Shown in pieces: positions 31,443 to 43,360 of a DNA stretch of 64,000 bases. Source of the DNA: Phymatolithon calcareum (Eukaryota > Rhodophyta > Florideophyceae > Hapalidiales). Numbering within the stretch: position 1 is the stretch's first letter; every line of letters starts with the position of its first letter. Made by a program: the position numbers and the translations under genes. The notes below the pieces were generated by a model. That model did no database searches. It saw only the letters and a list, made by a program, of their open reading frames with translations, and was not told the origin of the DNA. The DNA lies in the NCBI GenBank assembly GCA_977006965.1, contig OZ345352.1, positions 1,240,001 to 1,304,000 on the forward strand. The letters are read 5' to 3'.

Positions 31443-32258
31443 AGGTCCAATCTATACGAAAACAGATATGTTCCTGTTCATGTTCGCTCATCATATCAGT
31501 TCGTATCATAGCTAACATTTGGAGGAACCGTCTGTACGAAAACATGCAGTATGTTCACGAATTTTGTCCGCTCAGGAAGGCCATCGACAGAGAAATTGCC
31601 GCGCTTTTTTGTGACAGTACTAGTATCTCAATGCTTCTTATACTACCACCAACAATTCACAATATTTCGCTCCTTTTTCCTGTTAGCCATGGAAGCACAA
31701 TCGATGCATTGCACTTCGGTTTCCTACACCACAAACAACACGCATGCCCCAGCATCACTCAAGTACCACGTAATATCCTTCAACGTTTCACGACGGCGGC
31801 GCTTTGAAGCGGAGCGCAAGCGGGGAAGGACTTGATGAACGGCAGCTGCAAATTCCGGTTCCGTGCAAAGAGATAAAGCAATCCCCAGACTTGCGATCAA
31901 AGCGGCTCTGGCTGCTTTAGGACGAGAGCGATACATGGGGTCTGCAAATGCGAGTACGACGTCGCGGGGCAATTACGAGGCGGTGTTAGGTACCAGTTGC
32001 AAAGAAATTCCCGGGAAGACCGCGGCCGTGGGAAAAGATATGATAAATTGAGCAAACATTGTAAGCTTACTTCTTTCCCGGAGAAAAAAAGTTTCCAAAT
32101 ATATTGAATGAAAGCCTCAGCGTGTTGGATGCAAACGGTCTCATGTTGGATGCAACCAGCCTTCGTCGTGCGCTTCAGCCAATTGCGTATCCTAGATTTC
32201 ATCAATATGATCTGCCAATATGAACATGAACATATTTGTATTCGTATAGACTGGTCCC
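31443..32258 (+). mobile_element. DNA transposon with GTATAGAC-type ends, copy 2
   Basis: Left AGGTCCAATCTATACGAAAA and right TTCGTATAGACTGGTCCC are imperfect inverted ends, with TGTTCATGTTCG and ATGAACATGAACAT inside. The sub-terminal TTCTTTCCCGGAGAAAAAAA at about 32067 matches copies 1 and 3. A 62-residue frame (31863-32051) ends just before it and contains IKAALAALGRERY. No target duplication is clear. Confidence 0.6.
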
Positions 32259-32339
32259 TAGTAAACACGGCAAACTTGATGAGTAGATTAGCAATTTCCT
32301 CTACTTTCTTATCCAAAAAGTAGCAGAGGTTTCATTGGC

Positions 32340-33590
32340 GGCAATTAAAAATAATTTTCGCCCGTGTTTTCTTTGAGCGAATCTAAATTGCAAGCGTTGT
32401 AAAATCTTAACAGGGTCTGTCGCCGGAAAATTTTCTTTATTCACAGCTAAAAGTAGCGCGCTGTTTTCTTAATGTATCAAATAGAAAAGGACACTAAAAT
32501 TATTGTTCTTTGAAAGGACAGAATCAAGCAAAAGGTAGAAGATCACGTGGTATTGCACCGCAAAGGGGCAGCACACAGAATGTATGTTTGACGAAGCTGA
32601 AAAACGAAAGTAGAGTTTCTGAACGCATCTGCTGACGCTAGAACAAACCAGCACCCTTTGCTGTAAGCGAGAGCTCCAGGCCTCCCTCACTTGAAAAAAG
32701 GTCAATAAGAATTAGCCTGCAGGAGTACGCTGGTGATGTCGCGGCAAACTGACTGCCGAAAACAACTGAAGCGTAAGTAGCGCAATTTGCATGCCTAACA
32801 AGCACCGTAGCTGCAGCTGCAAGCCACTGCAAACCTTGGATGTACCCCTCGGCCTGAATCAAGGAAGAGAACTACAAAGACCAAATGTAGCAGAGCCAGA
32901 AGGAAGTTTTACTTGGTCATATCGCCCCACGCGAGCTCCCCCCCTCCTTCTCCTCCAGCGCCTCCAGTTCCTCCCCTTTATATCCCTGCACGATATCTTG
33001 GCAGATCAGCATGGTGCGACGCTGCGAAAATTCTCCGCCTCTAAATTAGTCGCCACTGATTCTCGGCCACTTGTGACCACTTGTCTAGAGCCAGAGTACT
33101 AAAACAATTGCATTCTGTTATAACTAATTTCTAATAGGCGGACATCTTCTTCCCTGGATCTACATCCTCCGAACATACTACATAAGGTCAGCCAAATCAT
33201 AATGAAAGAAGTCCAACTCCCTTGGACTTTCACAGTCATGATCTTGACTTGGGCGATTGCACGAGTAAAGTTTAGCGTATCCGTAATACAAAATTTATGA
33301 CTACCTCTTTGCGCTACAAGCGGCAGAACTTGTCCGAAACTGTTTGTTCAGCGCAACCTACCCATTCCATGCAATTGCGAGACATGACCATAAGAGAAGC
33401 ATGCGAATATAGTGAAGCACCCGGCTTTGCCCCTAGAGATCAGAGGCAGAAACGTGGGGCTTTCCTCATTGAAATGGACACTATTCGCTCTTGCAGCTTT
33501 CAGTCCTCGTGGTTTGTTAGACGGGTTGTATCAAGCGTCTACAGTTGCGTTGTTTTCTATTTCCTTCTCTAGCGTGCTTCTCTGTCAAGA
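32340..33590. other. No supported gene
   Basis: Frames such as 32791-33102 and 33297-33572 lack domains or a signal, and nothing supports expression. Confidence 0.45.
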
Positions 33591-33611
33591 GTAAGGCTGC
33601 ACATTTTAATT

Positions 33612-33778
33612 CGTAAAAGAGATGCTGGAAATGGCATTTGATACCGTCCAAGGAAAATGTCCAAAATCATCTAGTTAAATGAGAACGTAATCAAAGGATT
33701 GTAGCGCAACGAAAAGTCTCTCAGGCGCAATGGTAATTGACAAAGGGAGCTTCAATAAAACAGAAATCCATCCATCCC
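33612..33778 (+). mobile_element. LINE family F 3' end
   Basis: It encodes KEMLEMAFDTVQGKCPKSSS and a stop, then a tail (GAGAACGTAATC, AAGTCTCTCAGG, GCTTCAATAAAACAGAAATC). Both parts match 36222-36400 on the minus strand. Confidence 0.65.
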
Positions 33779-33887
33779 TTTTAATTCGTCATCTTTATTC
33801 TCGTATGTTCCAAGATCATCCGCATGTGCAGAATTTGAACTTATTAGCTACAGTATCATGCCAGCACAGCATGCAATTTCATTTCAT

Positions 33888-34247
33888 TCACGCACCATCA
33901 TTGAAACAACTGTAAAACTTGCGAAGTTCATTTTCAGTAATACAAACTTGAGCTCCGGGAAAAACTGTGTACTTAATTTCCATACCGCACTGGTTCATCT
34001 TGAAAAGTGCAGATATTGGGTATTCCTGTAGAAGACAAGGAAGAGTCTTCAAAGTTTCAATCGAGCTGTAGCAAATCGTAGAGCCAGTGCACTCAATCTT
34101 GATAACGGATGCACACTTCTTGATACGAGGAGGAATAAAGTCAGGCACGACGCTACATTTTTCCGCCACTGTGTCGAGTGGAGCCGCCGACGTAAAGGTA
34201 ACAAAGGCAAGGGCAGCGAACGTGATGACGAGGATTTTTGAAGCCAT
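33888..34247 (-). CDS. Small secreted cysteine-rich protein
   Basis: A 119-residue single-exon protein starting at ATG 34247 (in-frame codons upstream lack an ATG). The N-terminus MASKILVITFAALAFVTFTS is a clear signal peptide with a likely cut after SAA. The mature part holds eight cysteines (KCSVV, KCASV, ECTGS, ICYSS, PCLLQ, QCGME, VCITE, SCFND), an even number suiting four disulfides. No known domain is recognised; the spacing is not the six-Cys elicitin pattern. Likely secreted or cell-wall associated. A TATA-like GTATATTC lies about 75 bp upstream on the coding strand. Confidence 0.7.
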   Translation of the reverse strand: MASKILVITFAALAFVTFTSAAPLDTVAEKCSVVPDFIPPRIKKCASVIKIECTGSTICYSSIETLKTLPCLLQEYPISALFKMNQCGMEIKYTVFPGAQVCITENELRKFYSCFNDGA

Positions 34248-34671
34248 AGCGGTTGCGGCGGAAGTAGATGGCAAAAATGAGGTGGCACTATGATGAGCGT
34301 GGGTCGTTTTCTGATGCGAGAATATACGAGCGGGGAGCCGCTTAAAAGCACAAGTCGGGCAGATTCAAGATGCGCTCTTTTGAAATACCTGCTGTATCCG
34401 CTGTGACAGAGAGCAGCAGTGTACAGTGCATCGTTTCCGAGCAACAAAGCAAAGGAAAAAGTGGAGAAAATAATGCGCCCTTTACGACGCGTACTTTCGC
34501 CAACAGAAATACACCCTTGTTGCTGGCACGAGAATGTACAGTATCTCGAAATTGAGCAACTGGCATCAATTTTAGCTCCTGACATTGCAACCAATGGTAG
34601 AACTGTGAATGGAAACGTTCATTTGAAAGCCAGGAGAGAGAACAAATATTGATTAGAAGTCAAAGATAATA

Positions 34672-36219
34672 CAGTGGAGGCGCAAAAATGAAGATTTAAC
34701 TCAACGTGGATATTCCTGTGGGCTCGGTCTGAGTATGACACAAACTGAAGTTTTGAGGACGTGGCTGGCTAGAGTTAAGAGATCCCTGTTGGCGTGCACA
34801 AAGGTGAATGTTTTGAGACTCCATACGTCAGTTCTGTTGGAGGAGATTAGGCAAGACACTGCAGCGGAGCTTACAGGCTTCTGTGGCAGGAGCATCCACT
34901 GATGTCGTAGTGCAGTTGAGCGGACGGCACCTGAAAGTTGCACCTGGAGCAGCAGATAGACTGCACTGCGTGGAGTAATGCAGGACACACAAAGCGGAGA
35001 AAATCTTCCGTGGTGGGAAAGTTGGAATAAATCTGCGTGAACGTTAATGGAACGACGGAGCACACAAGTGTATATTATAAAAAAATTACCATCTCAGGCG
35101 ATCAGTTTTGCCACGGCATAAGATGGGAGTCCATAATTCAAAACAGTAATAGTATGGCGACGTGAAGCAGGTGATCTTGCATTTTCTCATCAAGTTAGCT
35201 TGGTCAGTGGAGAAGACAAGAATATTGCATGTATTAGCCCATATTGTCAATCGGCGAGAGGCTACCGCGATTACTATACAATGCAAGGAAACGGAAAATT
35301 GATGACTTGCACAGCACGATCTGTTGGAAAAAATAGAGAGAACAGAACGTTGAACGAGTAAACGTTGCACAAGCAAAGCTTATGACACCGACGATGCCCA
35401 ACTTCTTCAGGTAGTTTGCCTGCTCGTCCCTTCGTCGAGATTGTGTGTCCAGTTCAATGCATTCCACATATTTGTACGAGATCCCAAACGGAGCGTCCTG
35501 GGCAAAAGCGACCTGAAGCACAATAAAAAGTCTCGGGTAAGATTGCAATGCATCACGAAACGGTTTGGGAAACGTCGTGGAAATACACATGATGATCGAC
35601 TTGTGCAACAGGCTTTTTGTGTTAGAGTGCAAGATAGTGTTGGACAGCGAAGCAAAGAAGTCATTGAATGGAAATAGACATACCCAGGCTGTGCCGTCAG
35701 TGCACAATGAAATTGATGGTAATACAAATTTCTCAGCTTGTGCACGTGCGAAAGTGTTGATTTCGTGCTCCCGTGCTATGGACCCGGACACGAGATTAAA
35801 TACCAAGTTGACTCGATCAGACTTGCACATGTCGCTGCGGTCCCATCTATTTGTTTGCATTAACATGCGGCTAAGCTGCAGGAGGTTATAGTAAAAACTC
35901 TGCGATACACCTTAAACTTCGGCTAGCCAGATCCTTATCACATCACTTTAGCATATCCAAAAGACTTTGACTAATATTTTCTTCCTGCTTCGCAGTAGGA
36001 CTGTGGCTGGTGTCGATTCTGAGTTCATGACCCTACAGTTCCAAGGCACCGCTGAATGAAGAAAAGCAGCTCCGGTCAGAACTGCATTATGATGACCTCT
36101 GAAACTATAAAGCAGAAGTTCTGAAACTGCTGTTGACAAAGTATGACCCAAAAACTCTTGGTGATAGAGTTTGAAAACTCCACGTTTTTGGATCCTGGCC
36201 AATTTTTGCGCCCCCAGTG
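34672..36219. mobile_element. Tc1/mariner-like element, 1.55 kb
   Basis: Left end CAGTGGAGGCGCAAAAATG; right end, inverted, CACTGGGGGCGCAAAAATTG. Each is flanked by TA (34670-34671 and 36220-36221). The size fits a full-length mariner, yet no DDE transposase motif is recognisable, so the interior is decayed or is foreign cargo. A related single end lies at about 61415-61436. Confidence 0.65.
35234..35866 (-). CDS. Hypothetical 210-residue protein inside the mariner-like element
   Basis: A frame from a true ATG at 35866 fills the middle of the element at 34672-36219. It has hydrophobic stretches (FKA-poor, for example YLKKLGIVGVISFACATF and FCSLYFFQQIVL) and no DD[E/D] transposase signature that I can see. 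It could be a degenerate transposase, a captured host fragment or a chance frame. Confidence 0.28.
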   Translation of the reverse strand: MLMQTNRWDRSDMCKSDRVNLVFNLVSGSIAREHEINTFARAQAEKFVLPSISLCTDGTAWVCLFPFNDFFASLSNTILHSNTKSLLHKSIIMCISTTFPKPFRDALQSYPRLFIVLQVAFAQDAPFGISYKYVECIELDTQSRRRDEQANYLKKLGIVGVISFACATFTRSTFCSLYFFQQIVLCKSSIFRFLALYSNRGSLSPIDNMG

Positions 36220-36221
36220 TA

Positions 36222-36613
36222 GGGGATATGGAAGGATGAATTTCTGTTTAATTGAAGCACCCTTTGTAAACTATCATTGCACCTGAGAGACTTTTTGCTG
36301 CGCTGCAATCCTTCGCTTACGTTCTCATTTAAGTAGATGATTTTGGACATTTTCCTCGGACACCATCAACTGCCATTTCCAGTAGCTCTTTTTGAATATC
36401 GGAAAGTCGCTGTTTGGGCATTAAGTTTGAAATATCCTTGAGAGGTTCATCTAGTTCGGAATCGTAGGGGATATGTAATGTTTTATTTTCTGCCAGACAT
36501 GAACAGAGTACTAGGATTTGGGCCAAGTGTTCGACCTTCGTGCCCAGCATGGAAGCCAGTATGTTGCTCGCTTGTGTTCGCTTTAAAGCGACACCACTCT
36601 GATTGCGGAGCAT
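36222..36613 (-). mobile_element. LINE family F C-terminal fragment
   Basis: The minus strand encodes a 94-residue frame ending KELLEMAVDGVRGKCPKSS, matching 33612-33680, followed by the same tail. It abuts the TA of the mariner-like element exactly, so one of the two inserted next to the other. Confidence 0.6.
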
Positions 36614-37010
36614 CTCTCCGGCGTGGGCGACGTTTCCAATGACTCGGTTTTTTGTGGCGCTAAAATCAGTTCGCTCGGGCCCAAGCCTCGTGATTATCTC
36701 TGACCTGAACTGGCACTCTCAGAAGAAGCCCCCAACGCTGCTGTGTCCTGACACTGCCAACGCTCTGCAGCGCACGGACGTTCACATGGAAGGGGCAAGC
36801 TGCGCGCTGGCTTGAAGCTGCTTTTTGTGCTTCGCCACAAGGTGCGCGGTGCCAATGGACGTGCTGTGCGAGATCACGACGTCTGCAACATCGTCAAGGC
36901 TAAAATAAATGAACATATAACCCCCGTGGTCCAGAGTATTCGTCAACCTCTAGCACGAGCTCCTTCTTTCCATGTTTTCAGAGTGGTTAGTGCGGAGTGT
37001 TGTTTTTTTG

Positions 37011-37455
37011 CAACTGTTTAGTTGTTTATTTGAAAGCCCTCATTAACACTCCTAAGATTGCACGGGAGCAGCTTTTCGTAACTTGATCCTTCTAGTATGT
37101 CGCCTGGTCCCTAATACAGGGACTCGTCGTTCTCCATATTGTCAATTATGGTGACGCTGTAGAGTATGGAGTCTAATTCATTTTCCGTTTTCAACATTTC
37201 TCCAGAGTCCAGTTCATACTTTGTTAGGGTCATACGCGTGGTCTACAGGTGGCGCTCTGTTGCCGTTCCGAATGTATTCGATACTAGCGTCGTGCTTACT
37301 TGAGGGAACCTTCCGCTTGCGTATTTTATGGCCAGCAGTCGATGTCTCACCTTGGCAAACCTGAGGATGGCCGGGATCTCATCCGGTTTGTCGTACGGTA
37401 TTTTCCTCTTTCTTCTTGCTTCGAGCCTCATGCCTTCTCTTGCGAACAGTATTTG
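37011..37455 (-). mobile_element. LINE family A 3' fragment, inverted next to LINE B
   Basis: The minus strand encodes RRKRKIPYDKPDEIPAILRF and RLLAIKYASGRFPQVSTT, matching RKRKIPYD...TWHRQLAVKWAFVRFPPMST of the copy at 49192. Its tail GAGGGCTTTCAAATAAACAA is at 37011-37048. It meets the following LINE B copy head to head near 37455. Confidence 0.65.
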
Positions 37456-37459
37456 TCGG

Positions 37460-39095
37460 AGTTGGCCTGGAGATGTCCCTTTCTGCATAGCTCATGTCGC
37501 AGCAAACTACAGGCCCATACCTCTTTTAAGTCAAACCAGGAAAATCATTGACTCAGCTCTGGATGTATACATACGCGAGAACTACCGCTTCAATAAGGTT
37601 CAGCTGGGTTTTCGGAAATACAGAAGCACATATCTCGCTATACTCCGCGCAAAAAGTAAAATGAAAACTGGTCATCCGTTCATGGCAGTTCTCGACCTAT
37701 CCGCGGCATACGAAAGTGCGCCCAGGGATATTGGAGAAACTTCCTGAAGAGATAGCAAGAATGCTTGCGTACCTGTTAAAACCATCGTGGGTCACATCAC
37801 CTGGAGACGAGACAGAAACGTGGTATATCATCGGCCGAGGAGTACCTCAAGGTTCCCCGCTTAGTCTATGCCTATGCAATATATTCATGGACACATTCGC
37901 AAAAGCCGTCTCCAAGACAGACAGGAACGTCTCAGAAAGCCCAGTGCAATTATTCGCAGATAATGTTCAGCTTCAAGCGAAGACAGGACGAGAAATGCAG
38001 AAACTTCTTGATATAGAGCCCAGTTGGGCAAGCGAAAATGGCATGAAATGGAACACAAAACCAGGAAAAATCGAAGTCCTTAAGTATAAAGGGCTTCAGA
38101 AGGACGCTTTTTACTTGGCGGGACGAGAAATATATCAAGCCTGTAGACTCTGGTATCTTGGGGTAATCATGAACAACAAGGGTGTTACGGATGACACGGC
38201 CATAGCAACAGTTCGAAATGCTGCAGGATGCATACATAAGCTTCGGGGCCTTGGAGTGAATGTTCGAGGATTCAAACCGGAGACATGCATCAGGATCTTT
38301 AAGTCGCTAATTATCCCGAAATGGGAGTATGCGTTACACGTTACTCAAATGACAAATCGATTGCTCTCGGCAGTCGAGTCAGCAGAGGGCTTGTTCTACA
38401 AGAATGTTTTCGAAAAGTATGACGAACACCGCCGGGACCGAATGCGAGTTCTGTGCCGACTGGGACCACCAAAGATGAGGAGACGTCATCAAGCAGAAAT
38501 GTTTGCATTAAGCCTGGTAAGACACAAAAAGCGCCTTGAAGAAGAAGAGTACTTTGAAAGAGATGAGGACGTAAAGGAAGCAATGAAGGATATTGAATAT
38601 CTCAAGATGTATGAAGATTTGGGGCAAGCCCTTCAGAAAGCCTAGGAGGGATCTGTCACGAAGAAGAGGAGGAGAGAAGAAACAATTAAGGTATGGGAAA
38701 AGGAAGAAGAAGGCAGTTCAATGAAGATTCCTATTGAAGGCAAGCCACCAGGGATCCTTTCCATAGGAGAAAGAACAACACGTTTAAGGTGCCTAAGGTT
38801 GACATTCAACCGAGCGCCCCTTTGGAGGAAATCAGTTTTGGGTGCTTACTGTGGGATTACCGCGGTGATCGAACTAGTTGCCTTACAACGTGCTCTAGCC
38901 TCATCGAAGATGAGTATAGAAATTGAGTTTGAGTGCAAGAGACTCACAGGAGCTCTTGTTGGGAGAGAATTACGAATCAAGAACGTTTTGAGCAGCCAGA
39001 TGACTTTAGCGCAGAGATTATGCAAGAGCTGCCCCGTTACTCCAAGGTGAGGCTTTGGGAGCTCTCAAAAATAAAATCATCAAATATCCCCACCA
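37460..39095 (+). mobile_element. LINE family B copy with reverse transcriptase
   Basis: 5'-truncated non-LTR retrotransposon. It begins inside the reverse transcriptase (ANYRPIPLLSQTRKI at about 37504) and continues through the 95-residue C-terminal segment (38721-39050) to a tail with GGTGAGGCTTTGGGAGC and AAATATCCCC at about 39090. No endonuclease remains. The tail sits at the left edge of the second copy of the segmental duplication. Confidence 0.85.
37499..38645 (+). pseudogene. LINE reverse transcriptase, frameshifted
   Basis: The first part (37499-37730) gives YRPIPLLS, GFRKYRSTYLAIL and MAVLDLSAAYESAP, corresponding to RT motifs 1-3. A frameshift near 37730 leads to the second part (37740-38645) with GVPQGSPLSLCLCNIFM (motif 4-5). 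The catalytic box is LFADN where active enzymes have FADD, so the second aspartate is lost. The thumb has YLGVIM and WEYALHVTQMTNR. The frameshift and active-site change mark it as dead. Confidence 0.85.
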
Positions 39096-40444
39096 ACGGA
39101 TAGAAAGAACAAATTCAAATCGTAGGTAACAGTTTCTGTGAGTGCGTTGTCTGCATACATCTGATCCAAGTAGGAAGAATTCTCGCCGTGCTCGGACTAT
39201 CAGCCACGGCGTGCAGCGACAGGCAACAGAGTTCTGCTCAACGCCATTGCTCTGTTTATCATCACAGAGTTGGTTATTACAAAATTTTATTGTAATTTTA
39301 TTATTGTGCCCGGAACCCCTTGCCTAGACTAAATTGGCAACTATTGTCAAAGCACTACCATATTTTCGTACTCAGAAGAGAATTAGACTGAGTTTCTTGT
39401 ATGAAGTGGGCTCAGCCTGCTCATCTCACATGTGTTTCAACGACGAAAAGAGCTCATATAAGCTTGGGTATTCTTCGTGTCCAGAATTGTAGTATGCGTT
39501 ACTTTACCCCCTCGCGTATGGATTTGAGGCATGTACAGCCATTCCCTGGGGTACATCTCGTGGAGCTTCTCCTCACTGCGCGGCCTGCTGGGCCATAAGC
39601 ACGAAAATATTGTACCGTTTTTACGCTCCAAAATCCCTTTGGTGTGCACAACCTTTTTTCTTCGCTATACTATTTGATGACAAGGTATCCAAATACATGT
39701 TGCGGGGTCATAGCACTACGCAGCTAGCATCGCTCTTCCGAATTCGGACTTACCATTTAATAGTTCACGCCCACTTCTTTTTAGTTGCCCCCCGTTGCAC
39801 AGAGCAGAAAATACCGAAGAAGAATCAGCGCATCTCGGGAGTTTTTGTTTAGAAGCACTTCTTTGAATGGTTCATGGTTTAAGGTGCCAACTCGCATCTT
39901 TCTAAAATATTACAAAAAACAACCGGAAAAGTCTCAAAACATTGTAGAGTTTATCATGGCGCTTGAATCCCAAATGCATTCCATGGAGATTCAAGCGCCA
40001 AGATATATTCTTATGGTGCAAAAAAGGCCATTTGGCCGCACGAGAGTGGTTGAATTATCAGCAGATAATGCTATCACACCAGTCGCAACGTCGCGATTCC
40101 CGACATTTGCAGAACGTCGCGATTCGCGACGTCGCGACTCGGAGATAATGTTTTCCCAGTTTTCAATTGGCTATTCACAATGCCAATATGCAGAAACACA
40201 ATAAGGTATTTTGATTGGCACACCTGTTTCAGCTCTCAGCAAAAAAGCATCTTTTCGACGTTGACGTTAAAGTTCAATGTCCCTCTGGATCATAAGTAGG
40301 TAAGTCAGAATGGTGCCGGGTGTCTTTAGTTGGGACGTATGGTGCCTTCTCAACAAATCCACTTTAATTAGGGTACATATCCCTCTATTTGTAAATAGAG
40401 CGGCAGGACCTTTGCTCTAGGCTTTATAAAACTTCAGCTGTGGT

Positions 40445-40545
40445 GCTTGGGCTATCGTAAAGCTGCTCTGTTGTCGGCAAATCTGGCGTTGAGGGCTTGT
40501 AAAATAAAAACATAAAATTTCCCCTCCCCCCCCGTAATTTTTCAA
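40445..40545 (+). mobile_element. LINE tail insertion private to copy 2
   Basis: GGCGTTGAGGGCTTGTAAAA then TAAAAACATAAAATTTCCCC interrupts sequence that is continuous at about 22195-22225 in copy 1. The GAGGGCTT tail resembles LINE family A. Confidence 0.5.
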
Positions 40546-40590
40546 TCTCGCAAAAGTAACACATTGAACATTCAAGGCTGAACTAGAAAA

Positions 40591-41933
40591 ATAGCCTAGT
40601 ACTCCATCCTGTTAACCGATTATGGACGGCTGCCGAATTCAGGACGCAACTGATCTGTACCCGGCGATGGACATGTACTTTAAGCCTTTCGTCTGCATCT
40701 GTCCATAAGGCTGCCGGAGAAACGAAACACGATCGTTCCGAAGAATACACGTCTTCCAACGAAACCGGCGTTGACCCCGAATTCAGGGCAGGCATCTCAG
40801 TCAAGTTCTGGAAAAGCTTCTATTCTTGGGTGCCCTCGGCGTTGCCAAATCTCCTTTCGGATTTACAACAAGATGTCACAAATGACCCTTCTTCTCTTTC
40901 ATACTATGTGTATTGTTTTGGCCGGACTATGTTCTTCGCTGGCCGGTATTATTGTCACTTCAAATTCAATCAATACTCTCTTCCAACCACCGACCCAATG
41001 CTCGAAACGAGAACAAATCTTATCGTCTTGCAGAGGCTGGCTATGCATTCAGGCAAGACTACGAGAATATCCAAGGTGGAAATTACAAGAGACCATGGGA
41101 CTTGAGTCTGCGATACCTACAATTCAACCCTGTGTATGTTTTCCGAAATACGGCTCGCTTCCAGAGAGAGGCAAAAGATATTCTTTCAAAGAGACGTTCT
41201 GAAAATCCGTCAACTAACATTTCGGCAAACTTAAACAAACTTATCATTTCTAAACCAACGGTTGGATGGCATAAAAGTCTGCGGATGTCTATGAGATGAG
41301 TAGTGAATCTCTCTTTCTTGTTTGTCAAGATGCAATGCAGTGCCTTGCACTCGAAGCTCTATGCGACTTCATGTGCTATTTTACTGATGAAGAGGTGCCA
41401 AAAGTTCTAGAACTTGGAGCAGGAACCAGTCGCTTAGCAACGTTTGTTCTAGATAACTTCCCAAATATCGACTATACGTTGAACGATCTGAGCCCATTTT
41501 TATCTTGAGAAAGCAAGAGAGAATGTGCGCTACTGGAAGAACTTCAGAGGATCATGCCACAGAAATGGTTCCGTATCCTATTTTCATGGTACAGTGGAGA
41601 ATCTTTCTATTCCTTCGCAGTCAATTGAGATCATTTTCGCCGTTTACTTATTCCATGAGTTTCCGCCAGAAGCGCGAAGGAATGTGGCGAAGGAAGTGGT
41701 ACGTCTTCTGAAGCCAGGTGGGATGTTTTCCTTAGGTGATTCTATTCAAATTGGTGACTGTGACTCTCGGGATCACAAGTTCGATAACTTTGGAAAGTTC
41801 AATGAACTTTGGTACCCACCTATATATGTGAGGAATTTGAAAAGTTGTTCTGTTCAAGGAATTCGGATTTGTACCGTGTCGGAAAGAAATTAGTTCAGTT
41901 ACGAAGTTATTGACATTCAAGAAAGAAATGTAG
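40591..41933 (+). pseudogene. Decayed methyltransferase, copy 3
   Basis: Aligns along its whole length with the gene at 22285-23646. Disablements visible by comparison: the start ATG is now ATA (40591); a 1-bp loss near 40945 shifts the frame (CTGGCCGGTATTATTG against CTGGTCAGGGACTATTG); about 20 bp are lost near 41222; and an extra T near 41501 breaks the frame after LNDLSPF. Motif I survives as VLELGAGTS with the last glycine changed to serine. It cannot make an active enzyme. Confidence 0.9.
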
Positions 41934-43109
41934 TCTGCCTTTCCTCACTGTCGTCGTTCGCATATCGCGTGAGTAGCGTTCATGTCTAGATTTTAGCTGG
42001 TCATTCAATACTCTTTTTCTTTTCTTGAGAAAAAACAATCGAATTTCCCCAATGGAAGGATTCGAAGTCCGTATTATGCCCTGAAGAGCGACCAAAAAAA
42101 TAATTAAGTACGGAGCACAAATTTCCTAATCTACACTCGTTAAATAAAAACCTACCGTTCTTCATGTTCTAATCTGCACCCGTTATGATTTCAAACTCGA
42201 CCCACCTTCGTGAGAATGTGTTCTACAGAGCACAGTAGTCATCATCATGCACTATGGAATACATTAGAAAGTCGCAGTGCACTTAGAGATGCACGAAATG
42301 CGGTACCTACGCTTCTGTGATAATCTCATTTCTAACGAGAACTAGCTCACGGATGTCAAACACGACAAAAACACAAGAAACACACAATTTTATTTCAGCC
42401 CTCTTAAGAAGAAAGCACAAGATCGAATCTAGAAGCAGACCGTTTGTTGTCTGGTGAAGTTTAGTGTGCGTTTTCGCATCCATGGAAAGACGAGGATGAG
42501 CTGATTGTTGGAAGGTGCTTTATATCGCCTCTGAAGCTGATTTCGGTGACATGTTACACATAATTTATTTTTGAAAAAATAACAAATAGGATTCATTCCA
42601 GCAAACAACAGTATTTTTCTCTGCTGTTGCTAGCTGTACACTGCTGACCATATAGAAAGTAAACACGCTTGAGGGTGACCTGATGAAAGAATCGCTGCAA
42701 CCATTCTCTGTCAAACATAACTTAGTACTTAATAAGCACTCATTTATTTTTGACGAAGCACTGCTTAAGTTGTTCGAATTATTCACATCGGATGAATTTA
42801 TTTCCTCTGTCTGTGAATTTGAGTAATGTGCTCCACCTTCACATGAAGAGGGAGTACTTACTAAACTTCTTTTCGAGTAACTCGGCACTAAATGATATTG
42901 TGCAAGTGTGCCCGCGGATCGTCACAAGGTCTCATATAACCCGTGTTTTTATTTTGCATTCCGACCACTGCTCTTCACCTATGTTTGTATTCGTTATCGT
43001 GGATCTATGGGGCATAGATGATGTCCACGACAAAGTTGCCTAGTTTCTACCAGTTGATCGCCAGTAAATATCAGAAATAATTTGAATAGGAATTGTTCCT
43101 TCGCACTGC

Positions 43110-43144
43110 ATAAATAACTCTGGCGAGGTCCCAGAGTTATTTAT
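43110..43144. repeat. Perfect 14-bp-stem hairpin
   Basis: ATAAATAACTCTGG pairs with CCAGAGTTATTTAT around the loop CGAGGTC. It lies in sequence that copy 1 of the segmental duplication lacks. Confidence 0.65.
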
Positions 43145-43360
43145 ATATCTCTAATGTGGAAGAAATAAGTTACTCTCCGTGCCGGAATGTCGAATAAAAT
43201 ACGGAATACATCTTTGACAGGGTATGGCTCCTAAATTTACTCACTCGAAGAAAAGCTTCACATAAGAGAATCTTTTACGTACCTCTGACGCACATCGCAG
43301 CTTCGAGAATAGTATATTGGATTCTTTTCTTTGTCCGAGCAAGGCCAGAAACCCGTGTGT

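Larger units (their letters stand above)
39050..43360 (+). repeat. Segmental duplication, copy 2
   Basis: Counterpart of 21145-24400. It carries the dead methyltransferase copy, extra insertions at 40445-40545 and about 42700-43230, and lacks the LINE G insertions found in copy 1. Flank similarity runs to about 43355 (TTCTTTTCTTTGTCCGAGCA against TCCTTTTCTTTGTGCGAACA at 24340). Confidence 0.7.
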
